The notes under the pieces: generated by a model | The model's database searches: none | What the model was told of the DNA's origin: nothing | Seen by the model: only the letters and a program-made list of their open reading frames with translations | Assembly (NCBI RefSeq): GCF_030811595.1 | Contig: NZ_JAUSRB010000002.1 | Span: forward strand, 7,502,001-7,566,000 | Direction of reading: 5' to 3' | DNA: 64,000 nt | Source: Streptosporangium brasiliense | GTDB taxonomy: Bacteria; Actinomycetota; Actinomycetes; Streptosporangiales; Streptosporangiaceae | Part shown: positions 8,623 to 15,541 of the stretch, piece by piece | Numbering within the stretch: position 1 is the stretch's first letter | Layout: the number at the start of each line of letters is the position of its first letter | Program-made: the position numbers and the translations under genes

Positions 8623-9893
8623 TGGCCTCGGACGCTCTGCTGCTGGATCGTGCCGAGCGCGTCCTTGGGCGACTGGTCGCCGGTGTAGACCTGGATGAGG
8701 TACTGCGCCATGAGCTTGCTGACGCTGTCCCAGTTCTTGGTGGTGAAGAGGGGGACCCCGCCGGCCAGGCCGTCCTTGAGCGAGGCGATCGCGCCGCGCA
8801 CCGCCTCGGCGTTGCGCGGGTCCTGCTTGACGAGGAACTCCTCGTAGGTGGCCTGCTGGTCGGTGCGCGAGGGGAGGCTGCGGCCCTGCCCGGCCAGGTA
8901 GGCCTGGGCGTCCGGCCCGGTCAGCACCGAGACGGCCTTGGCGGCCTCCTGCGGGTAGGGGCAGCCCTTGGCGACGCCGAAGCCGGAGGCGGCGAGGTAG
9001 GTCTTGGACCCGCCGGACCCGGCGGGCAGCGGCGCGAAGCCGACCGCGAACTTGGCGTCCTTGACCGCCGAGCCGATGTTCCACGACCCGTCGACCGCCA
9101 TCATGGCGTTGCCGTTGACGAACTGCGTCTCGCCCCAGCCCACGTCGGACGAGCTGGCCGGCACCAGCGCCGCCTTGCTCGCGGCCAGGCCGGCGTACCA
9201 GGTGAGCGCGTCCACCATGGGTTGGCTGTCGAACCCCAGCTTCACGTCCGGGGTGACCGGCTGGGCCCCGTTGTAGGACAGCATGAGCGACAGCGAGTGC
9301 AGGTCGGCGAAGGACATGCCGAACCCGGCCTTGCCCCCGGTGGAGAGCTTCTTGGCCGCCTGCTCGAAGTCGGCGACGGTCCAACCGCTCTTCGGCTCGG
9401 CCACGCCCGCCTTGGCGAAGGCGTCCTTGTTGTAGTAGAGAAGCATCGAGGCCAGGTCGTACGGCAGGGCGAGCTGCCTGCCGTCCAGCTTGAGCGCCTC
9501 CAGCGCGGCGGGGGCGAAGCCCTGGGTGTCGGCCTTGCCGTCGAGCGGCTCCAGCAGGTCGGCGTAGGCGCTGAGGCGCAGGCTCTGCATGGACACCACG
9601 CACGGCTGCTTGCCGGCCGCGAACTCGGTCTGGAGCTTGGTGAAATAGTCGTTGAACGGCGCCGTGCGGAGATTCACCTTGATGGTGGGGTGTCTCTGGG
9701 TGACGAGCGCGGCGAGATGGTCGAGCTGGGCCTTCTCATCCTCACTGCCGGCCCACATCTCCCAGTCCAGCGTGACGGTGCCTCCGGTGTCGCGGGCGCC
9801 GCCCGACGCGCCGGAGCCTCCGCCGCCGCACGCGGCGGAGACCATCATGCCTGCCAGGCACAGGACCGGCAGGACGCTTCTGCGCATGCGCAT
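8619..9893 (-). CDS. Extracellular sugar-binding lipoprotein of the ABC importer
   Basis: The 424-residue solute-binding protein begins with a positively charged signal sequence (MRMRRSVLPVLCLAGMM) and lipobox VSAAC, so Cys22 should be lipidated and anchor the protein on the outer face of the membrane. The mature part reads as a family-1 sugar-binding protein: WEMWAGSEDEKAQLD, VDGSWNIGSA, and a C-terminal LIQVYTGDQSPKDAL. ATG 9893 has AGGAGGGA about 7 bases upstream; ATG 9887 is an alternative. It is first in the operon and faces a ROK regulator across 102 bases. Confidence 0.92.
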   Translation of the reverse strand: MRMRRSVLPVLCLAGMMVSAACGGGGSGASGGARDTGGTVTLDWEMWAGSEDEKAQLDHLAALVTQRHPTIKVNLRTAPFNDYFTKLQTEFAAGKQPCVVSMQSLRLSAYADLLEPLDGKADTQGFAPAALEALKLDGRQLALPYDLASMLLYYNKDAFAKAGVAEPKSGWTVADFEQAAKKLSTGGKAGFGMSFADLHSLSLMLSYNGAQPVTPDVKLGFDSQPMVDALTWYAGLAASKAALVPASSSDVGWGETQFVNGNAMMAVDGSWNIGSAVKDAKFAVGFAPLPAGSGGSKTYLAASGFGVAKGCPYPQEAAKAVSVLTGPDAQAYLAGQGRSLPSRTDQQATYEEFLVKQDPRNAEAVRGAIASLKDGLAGGVPLFTTKNWDSVSKLMAQYLIQVYTGDQSPKDALGTIQQQSVRGQ

Positions 9894-9921
9894 CTGCGCT
9901 CCCTCCTAGACGCCGCCCGTG

Positions 9922-9947
9922 ATATTTTTCGGGGACGAATTTATTAT
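9922..9947. promoter_or_regulatory. AT-rich imperfect inverted repeat, probable ROK operator
   Basis: ATATTTTTCG-GGGA-CGAATTTATTAT sits midway between the divergent binding-protein and ROK genes. It has A/T arms around an inner CG pair, resembling the operator layout of NagC/Mlc-type ROK repressors. It would overlap the leader of the transport operon. The match is by eye and arms agree only partly. Confidence 0.5.
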
Positions 9948-9995
9948 GGTGGCTGACCTTAGGGTCGGGACGCGCAGGCCGTCAAGAGAGGCAGA

Positions 9996-11141
9996 ATGAC
10001 CGACATGCCCCCACCTCCGTACCGGGAAGACCTGGTCAAGGCGGAGATCCTCGCCATGCTCGGGCCACAGCCGCTCAACCGGTCACAGATCGCCGCCCGG
10101 CTGGGCCTCGGCGCCGCCACCGTGACCGAGCACACCCGCCGCCTGATCGAGCTGGGCTACCTGCGCGAACTGCCGCCGCAGGTCAGCGGCAGAGGACGGC
10201 CGAAAGTACCGCTGGAGGTCGTCCCCGACGCCGCCTACACGCTGGGCCTGCGCGTCCACTCCGACCACCTGATGGGCGTGCTGGCCCGGCTCGACGGGGG
10301 CGAGGTGGCCCGCTTCACCCGGCCGTTCTCACCCACGGGCGACCCCGTGCGGCAGCTCGCGGCCGCGTGCGAGGACGTGCTGCGCGATCCCGACACCGGC
10401 TCGCGGGTGCTCGGCATCGGGCTGGCCGTCCCGGGGGTCATCGACCCCGGCACCGGCACGGTGCGGCTGTCGCCGCGCATGGGCTGGACCGACCTGCCGC
10501 TCCAGCCGCCACTGGCGGCGCGCCTGCCGGTGCCCGTGCTGATCGACAACGACACCCGCGCCTCCACCACGGGAGAGCTGCTCTACGGCACCGGCCGCGA
10601 CCACGACGACTTCCTGGTGCTGGCCATCGGCGACGGCGTGGGCATGGGCATCGTGCTGGGCCGCCGGGTCCATCGCGGCCCCGACGGGGTGGCCGGCGAG
10701 TTCGGCCACGTGCCCACCGGTCCGGGCGGCCCGAAGTGCGTGTGCGGGCGGCGCGGCTGCGTCGACGCCTACGTCGCGGACTACGCGCTCGCCGCCGAGG
10801 CCGTGGCGCGCGGCCTCGTCGACGTGCCGCCGCCGCTGGAGGGACTGCGCCGCCTGGCCGCCGACGACACTCCGGGCGTGCGCGACCTGCTCGCCGAGGC
10901 CGGCGAGATCCTCGGCCGCGCCGTGGCGGGCGTGGTGAACGTGCTGGCCGTGCGGGCGCTGACCGTCATCGGGGAGAGCCACGTGCTCTGGCCGTACATC
11001 GCGCCCGGCTTCCACCGCGCGGTCGACGAGGGGGTCATCGCGGCCCTGCCCGGACTGGAGATCACCCTGAGACCGTGGGACGACAGCGGTCACGCCCGCG
11101 GCGCGGCCAGCCTGGTGCTGGCCGCCAGTCTCGCCTCGTGA
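9996..11141 (+). CDS. ROK-family transcriptional regulator
   Basis: The 381-residue protein has an N-terminal winged helix (NRSQIAARLGLGAATVTEHT, about 28-47) followed by a ROK sugar-kinase-like domain. The ROK motif is GVAGEFGHVPTGPGG with the zinc site CVCGRRGCVDAYV (about 250-262). Such proteins repress sugar uptake genes until a sugar binds the ROK domain. The position divergent from the fucoside importer supports local control. Kinase activity is unlikely but not excluded, because the nucleotide-site glycine DGVGMGIVLG is present. Confidence 0.9.
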   Translation: MTDMPPPPYREDLVKAEILAMLGPQPLNRSQIAARLGLGAATVTEHTRRLIELGYLRELPPQVSGRGRPKVPLEVVPDAAYTLGLRVHSDHLMGVLARLDGGEVARFTRPFSPTGDPVRQLAAACEDVLRDPDTGSRVLGIGLAVPGVIDPGTGTVRLSPRMGWTDLPLQPPLAARLPVPVLIDNDTRASTTGELLYGTGRDHDDFLVLAIGDGVGMGIVLGRRVHRGPDGVAGEFGHVPTGPGGPKCVCGRRGCVDAYVADYALAAEAVARGLVDVPPPLEGLRRLAADDTPGVRDLLAEAGEILGRAVAGVVNVLAVRALTVIGESHVLWPYIAPGFHRAVDEGVIAALPGLEITLRPWDDSGHARGAASLVLAASLAS

Positions 11142-11145
11142 AATG

Positions 11146-11175
11146 CCGACAGACAGCCACCGGATTACTTATAGT
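11146..11175 (+). promoter_or_regulatory. Promoter for a leaderless transcript (-10 TATAGT)
   Basis: TATAGT (11170-11175) is separated by six bases from GTG 11182, with a weak -35 (CCGACA, 11146-11151) 18 bp upstream. The spacing would start the RNA at or next to the GTG. No ribosome binding site precedes that codon, consistent with leaderless translation. Confidence 0.5.
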
Positions 11176-11181
11176 GATCGC

Positions 11182-12150
11182 GTGGAACCGGATGATCTAT
11201 ATAGTCACCTGGTCATTCTCGGCTTACGCCCCCAAACCGCCCGTGTTTACGTACAGTTGCTCTCCATGCAGCAGGCGACCGAGGCGGCGCTCGCCGAGGC
11301 GCTGGACCTGCGGGCCGACCAGGCGCGCTCGGCGTTGAAGGAGCTCACCACCTGGGGCCTGGCGGGCCGGCACGACGCCAGCGGTTTCCGGGCGGTGGTG
11401 CCGGAGGTCGGCCTCGACGCGCTGGTCCGGCGGCGGCAGGCCGATGTCGAGCAGGCGCGCATCGCCGTGGGCCACGCCTTCGAGACGCAGCGCAGGTCCG
11501 CCCGTAGGACCGACGTCGACTCGCCGGTCGAGGTGGTGACCGGCCCTGCGGTGAAGCTGCGCATCCGGCAGCTCGTCAACGGCGTCCGGCACGGGATCCG
11601 GCGGCTCGACCGGCCGCCGCACCTGTTCGGGGCCGTCAACAGGGCGGAGATCGAGCAGCTCACCCGGGGTGTGAGCTACCGGGTGGTCTACGCGCGGGAG
11701 TCCCTGGAGCTGCCCGGCTATCTGGAGGAGAACGTCACGCCGTGCGTGGAGGCCGGGGAGCGGGCACGCGTCGCCGCGGACCTGCCGGTGAACATGACCA
11801 TCCTCGACAAGGACCTCGCGTGGCTCGCCAGGCCGGAGAACGGCCAGGACGGGGCGCTGACGATCGTCTACCCGGGGGGCCTGCTGGAGGCGCTCGCCGG
11901 GCTGTTCGAGATCTGCTGGAAGAGCGCCGTCCCCCTGCACCTGGCGGCCGGGACGGGGCCGTCGATCCGCGCCGATGACCGCAGGCTGCTCGTCCTGCTC
12001 AACGCGGGGGTCAGCGACGCCCGCGCGGCCCAGAGCCTGGGGATGAGCCGCAGGACGTTCTACCGCCGGCTGGAGCAGCTGATGGCCCTGACGGCCACGA
12101 CCAGCAGGTTCCAGCTGGCCGCCGCGGCGGCCCGGCGGGGCTGGCTGTAG
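11182..12150 (+). CDS. TrmB/LuxR-like helix-turn-helix regulator
   Basis: The 322-residue regulator has a TrmB-type winged helix at the N-terminus (LGLRPQTARVYVQLLSM, then LRADQARSALKELTTWGL) and a second HTH at the very C-terminus (LLNAGVSDARAAQSLGMSRRTFYRRLEQL), similar to the LuxR-like end of many orphan actinomycete regulators. The middle is an effector-like domain. GTG 11182 is preferred over ATG 11143: the promoter at 11170 implies a leaderless start, and the extra 13 residues look non-coding. It lies just after the ROK gene. Its target and ligand are unknown. Confidence 0.7.
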   Translation: MEPDDLYSHLVILGLRPQTARVYVQLLSMQQATEAALAEALDLRADQARSALKELTTWGLAGRHDASGFRAVVPEVGLDALVRRRQADVEQARIAVGHAFETQRRSARRTDVDSPVEVVTGPAVKLRIRQLVNGVRHGIRRLDRPPHLFGAVNRAEIEQLTRGVSYRVVYARESLELPGYLEENVTPCVEAGERARVAADLPVNMTILDKDLAWLARPENGQDGALTIVYPGGLLEALAGLFEICWKSAVPLHLAAGTGPSIRADDRRLLVLLNAGVSDARAAQSLGMSRRTFYRRLEQLMALTATTSRFQLAAAAARRGWL

Positions 12151-12177
12151 GCGTGCTCGACGGAAGGGAGCGCAGGG

Positions 12178-13131
12178 GTGAACCAGCAGCAGCCGCCTGA
12201 GGAGTTGCGCAGGTCCCTCGACGAGGCGCTGGCCGCCGGGCCGTTCAGCGTCGCGTTGAGGCTGGCCATCCAGGTGGGCGGCCTGAGCCTCGACCGCCTC
12301 CAGCACCGCCTGCGCGAGCAGGGGATCTCGGTGAGCAGGACGGCGCTGAGCTACTGGCAGTCCGGCCGCACGCAGCCCGAACGGGCCGAGTCGATCCGGG
12401 CGCTGCGCGCCCTGGAGCAGGTGCTGGACGTGCCGGCCGGGTCGCTCGTCGGCCTGCTCGGACCGCCCAGGCCCCGGGGACGCTGGACCGGGCACCACGT
12501 CCCCCGCCCGACCCGGCCCGACCGGTCGTGGGCCAGGCCGGAGGGGCTGCTGCGGGTGCTCGCCCAGGTGGAGGCGGCCCCCGAGACCATGGCCCACCTG
12601 CTCCAGCGGCGGCGCAGCACGCTGGTACGGCTCGACGCGCACCGGCAGATCCGCTCGGTCTTCATGCAGGTGGTGCTGGAGGCGCAGCGTCCCCACGTGC
12701 ACCGCGCGCTCATGGTCCACCACTTCCACATGGCCGGGGTGCCCGGCCCGGCCATCGAGCAGCCCCGGGGATGGCGGCCCGGCCGGGTCAGGAGCGATCC
12801 GGAGACCGGCTTCGAGGTCCACGAGATGATCCTCGACCGCATCCTCCCGCAGGGCGCGACCGCGGTGACGGAGTACACGCTCGCCTTCCCGCCCGGCCAC
12901 CTCGACCCGCACACCGCCCACCGGGTGGTGCCCGGCACGCGGGAGCTGACCATCGAGGTGGTCTTCGACCCGGCGGCGCTGCCCCCCTTGTGCCGCGGCT
13001 TCTACCAGCCGTCGATCGCGCACCCGCGGACCGCGACGGAGGAGCTGTTGACCGGCGGCACGGGCACGGCCGCCTACACGCTCTTCGACCCCGAGCCGGG
13101 CATCCACGGCGTGGCCTGGGAGTGGAACTGA
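12178..13131 (+). CDS. XRE-like helix-turn-helix protein of unknown function
   Basis: The 317-residue protein opens with a Cro/C1-like helix-turn-helix, visible as LSLDRLQHRLREQGISVSRT and ALSYWQSGRTQPERAES (about residues 38-75). The following 220 residues contain LLRVLAQVEAAPETMAHLLQ and a beta-rich C-terminus (HRVVPGTRELTIEVVFDP). I recognise the layout from other actinomycete proteins but know no function. GTG 12178 has GAAGGGAG 10 bases upstream. It follows the TrmB-like gene by 27 bases and is probably co-expressed. Confidence 0.65.
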   Translation: MNQQQPPEELRRSLDEALAAGPFSVALRLAIQVGGLSLDRLQHRLREQGISVSRTALSYWQSGRTQPERAESIRALRALEQVLDVPAGSLVGLLGPPRPRGRWTGHHVPRPTRPDRSWARPEGLLRVLAQVEAAPETMAHLLQRRRSTLVRLDAHRQIRSVFMQVVLEAQRPHVHRALMVHHFHMAGVPGPAIEQPRGWRPGRVRSDPETGFEVHEMILDRILPQGATAVTEYTLAFPPGHLDPHTAHRVVPGTRELTIEVVFDPAALPPLCRGFYQPSIAHPRTATEELLTGGTGTAAYTLFDPEPGIHGVAWEWN

Positions 13132-13134
13132 CCA

Positions 13135-14091
13135 TCACTGGATCACCGCCGGCGAGGAGGCGTCCCGGCGCAGCAGCCGTGGCGCCCCCGTGCCGTCGGC
13201 CGGCACGGCGAACAGGGAGATCCGCCCCTCGCCGTCGGGCCGGGCGTAGGCCACGGTCGCGCCGTCCACCCAGGCCGCCTGGTCGTCCACCTCGGCCCGC
13301 TCGGCGAGCGGGGTCTCACGCCCGGTCCGCAGGTCCATGACGTGCAGCCGCCAGCGCGTGCCGGCCCACTTCTTGTAGGCGATCCGCGTCCCGTCGGGCG
13401 ACAGCGAGGGGCACTCCACGCCGCCGGCGACCGCGGTGAGCGTGCGCGTGGCCAGGTCGCCGCGGAGCAGCCAGATCCGGCCGCCCGACCCCATCGTCGC
13501 GTAGAAGGTCCGGTCGTCGGCCGCGAACGTCACGCCCCAGAAGTTGCGGTCCTCCCGCCGGTACGGCTCGCCGTCGACGACGACGGCGAAGTCCTCCAGC
13601 GAGCCGTGCAGCGTCCCGGACCGCGTGTCGTAGATGCCGGCGGTGGTGGCGAACCCGCCCGGGTCGTAGGAGTCGCCGGAGCGGAAGACCGTCCAGGCCG
13701 CCAGGCGGCCGCTCGGGGAGACCCGCGCCCTGCTGGGCGTGCCGTCGACGCGGACCGGCTCGGCGATCTCCTTGTCACCGCGCAGGAACGCCGCCTCGAA
13801 ACCGGCGGGCACGGCGACCGTCCGCAGGCACACCGTGGTGCCCCCGGAGGTGTAGGCGCGCAGGCAGGTCCGGGCGCGGCGGACCGGCTCCGCGCCGGCG
13901 TCCGTGACCGGCACCTGGGCGAGGGTCCGGCCGCGGTCCAGGAACACGAGGGTGCCCGGCCCGGCCTCGGCCGCGGCCCGCGTGAGCGGCTGTTCGTTCC
14001 CGGCCATCGCCCAGGCCACGTAGCCGCCGCCCGCGCAGACCAGCGCCACGATCGAGCAGACTCCGGCGACGATCCGGCGGCGGGCGCTCAC
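13135..14091 (-). CDS. Membrane-anchored TolB/WD40-like beta-propeller protein
   Basis: The 318-residue protein has an N-terminal membrane segment (RRRIVAGVCSIVALVCAGGG) and then repeats of the TolB type, such as SPSGRLAAWTVF, ADDRTFYATMG and SPDGTRIAYKKWAG. The propeller should lie outside the cell. The GTG start overlaps the stop of the MFS gene in GTGA (14088-14091), with GGAAAGGAG upstream inside that gene, so translation is coupled. It may sense or bind something related to the transporter; no enzyme motif is visible. Confidence 0.75.
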   Translation of the reverse strand: MSARRRIVAGVCSIVALVCAGGGYVAWAMAGNEQPLTRAAAEAGPGTLVFLDRGRTLAQVPVTDAGAEPVRRARTCLRAYTSGGTTVCLRTVAVPAGFEAAFLRGDKEIAEPVRVDGTPSRARVSPSGRLAAWTVFRSGDSYDPGGFATTAGIYDTRSGTLHGSLEDFAVVVDGEPYRREDRNFWGVTFAADDRTFYATMGSGGRIWLLRGDLATRTLTAVAGGVECPSLSPDGTRIAYKKWAGTRWRLHVMDLRTGRETPLAERAEVDDQAAWVDGATVAYARPDGEGRISLFAVPADGTGAPRLLRRDASSPAVIQ

Positions 14092-15332
14092 GACGGGGTC
14101 TCCTTTCCGTCGGGCGGGAAGACGCAGGCCGGCAGGAGGCCGACGGTGAGCAGCACGGCGAAGACCACGAACGAGACGCGCAGGTCCCAGCCCGTGGCGA
14201 GCGCGCCGAAGCCGACCGTGCCGCCCGTGCGGGCCAGCGCCTGGCCGGTCTGGGTGATGGCCAGGCCACTGGCGCGCAGGTGCTCGGGCAGGTGGGGCGC
14301 GAGATGGGCCATCAGCACCCCGTCGGTGGCGGCGTAGAACAGCCCGTGCAGCAGCAGCACACACGCGGCCGCCACCGGGCCCTGCCACTCGGCCGCCAGC
14401 AGCGCGTAGGCCGCCGCCAGCAGCGCGTGGCCGGCCACGAACACCTTCCAGCCGCCGGCCCGGTCGGCCAGCCTGCCCAGCGGCACCGCAGCGAGAAGGA
14501 ACACCAGCGAGGTGGCCAGCGGCAGCAGCGGCAGCGTGGCCGCGCCCAGCCCGGTCTGCCGCTGGACGCCGACGAACACGAACGCGTCCCCGGCCGTGAC
14601 CAGCCCCAGCATGGTCGCGTAGGCCGCCGCCCGGCGCAGCGGGTGCCGCGCCAACAGCCCCCAACCGTCCCGCAAGGAGACCCGCGGGCGGACGGCCGGG
14701 GCGATCCGCCGGTCGCGCACGGAGCACGCCAGGATCACCACGCCGATCATGGCCAGGCAGAAACTGGTGACGAAGACCGCGTCGTAGGCGTCACCGACGG
14801 CGGCCACCAGCGCGAACACCACCACGGGGCCGAGCAGCGCACCCGCCGTGTCCAGCGCCCGGTGGACGCCGAAGGCCGCGCCCAGCGCGTGCGGGGACGT
14901 GGCGGCCGTGATAAGGGCGTCACGCGGGGCCGCCCGCAGCCCCTTGCCCGCCCGGTCCACGGCGACCGCCGCGCCGATGGCCGAGACCGCCCCGCCCACC
15001 AGCGGGAACAGCAGCTTGCTCGCGGCCGACAGACCGTAACCGGCCAGGGCCACCGCCTTCGGCCGCGCGGACCGGTCGGCCAGATGGCCCCCGGCCAGCC
15101 GCAGCAGCGCGCTGGCGCCCGTGTAGAGGCCGTCGAGCAGACCGAGGTGCAGGAAACCGGCGCCGAGGCCGTACAGCAGGTACATGGGCAGGAACGCCGC
15201 GACCATCTCGGCGGAGATGTCGGTGAAGAAGCTCACCATGCCGAGGGCGACCACGGTGGCGGGCACGCGGGCGGATCTCAGCCGCCCGGCGGCCGCGGGC
15301 GTCCCGGTGGCCCTGGTTGTGGACAGATACAC
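14088..15332 (-). CDS. MFS transporter (12 TM), substrate unknown
   Basis: The 414-residue permease has about twelve hydrophobic segments, motif A-like GGHLADRSARPKAVAL (about 81-96) and the loop DRAGKGLRAAPRDALIT, which is typical of a widespread subfamily of MFS proteins (usual form RxGKGxRxxPRDAL). It is the first gene of a two-gene unit with the beta-propeller protein. Substrate prediction is not possible. The upstream gap contains a strong hairpin that isolates it from the phosphoesterase gene. Confidence 0.85.
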   Translation of the reverse strand: MYLSTTRATGTPAAAGRLRSARVPATVVALGMVSFFTDISAEMVAAFLPMYLLYGLGAGFLHLGLLDGLYTGASALLRLAGGHLADRSARPKAVALAGYGLSAASKLLFPLVGGAVSAIGAAVAVDRAGKGLRAAPRDALITAATSPHALGAAFGVHRALDTAGALLGPVVVFALVAAVGDAYDAVFVTSFCLAMIGVVILACSVRDRRIAPAVRPRVSLRDGWGLLARHPLRRAAAYATMLGLVTAGDAFVFVGVQRQTGLGAATLPLLPLATSLVFLLAAVPLGRLADRAGGWKVFVAGHALLAAAYALLAAEWQGPVAAACVLLLHGLFYAATDGVLMAHLAPHLPEHLRASGLAITQTGQALARTGGTVGFGALATGWDLRVSFVVFAVLLTVGLLPACVFPPDGKETPS

Positions 15333-15372
15333 GGTTCACCTTCTCTGGGGCGGAGGGCTTGGCGGGCCGAGC

Positions 15373-15407
15373 GGGGGCACGGGACGGCGGCTCCGTCCCG
15401 CGCCCCC
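15373..15407 (-). terminator. Stem-loop terminator downstream of the phosphoesterase gene
   Basis: Arms GGGGGCACGGGACGG and CCGTCCCGCGCCCCC pair over 15 bp with one A/C mismatch around a 5-base loop. It lies directly downstream of the phosphoesterase reading frame and its frameshifted tail, and before the MFS start. Confidence 0.75.
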
Positions 15408-15425
15408 GGGGCACCGGTCAGAAGG

Positions 15426-15541
15426 TCAGAAGGTCGGGCTCCAGGAGTTCAGGACGCCGTTGTCCTGGTCGAGCGTGTCCTTCACCCGGAGCCGCCACTG
15501 CCCGTCCGCGGCCGTGCCGGAGCCGTCCACGGCGGTGTCGA
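15426..15541 (-). pseudogene. Out-of-frame C-terminal half of a P/Homo B domain
   Basis: After the phosphoesterase frame shifts, a neighbouring frame reads VDTAVDGSGTAADGQWRLRV, KDTLDQDNGVLNSWSPTF and stop. This is the unmistakable second half of a proprotein-convertase P domain (usual form GTWxLxVxDxxxxDxGxLxSWxLxF). The first half of the domain is absent, so a deletion, and not just a sequencing slip, joined it to the linker GGGATL in the wrong frame. The segment overlaps the aberrant tail of the gene at 15482. Confidence 0.75.
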
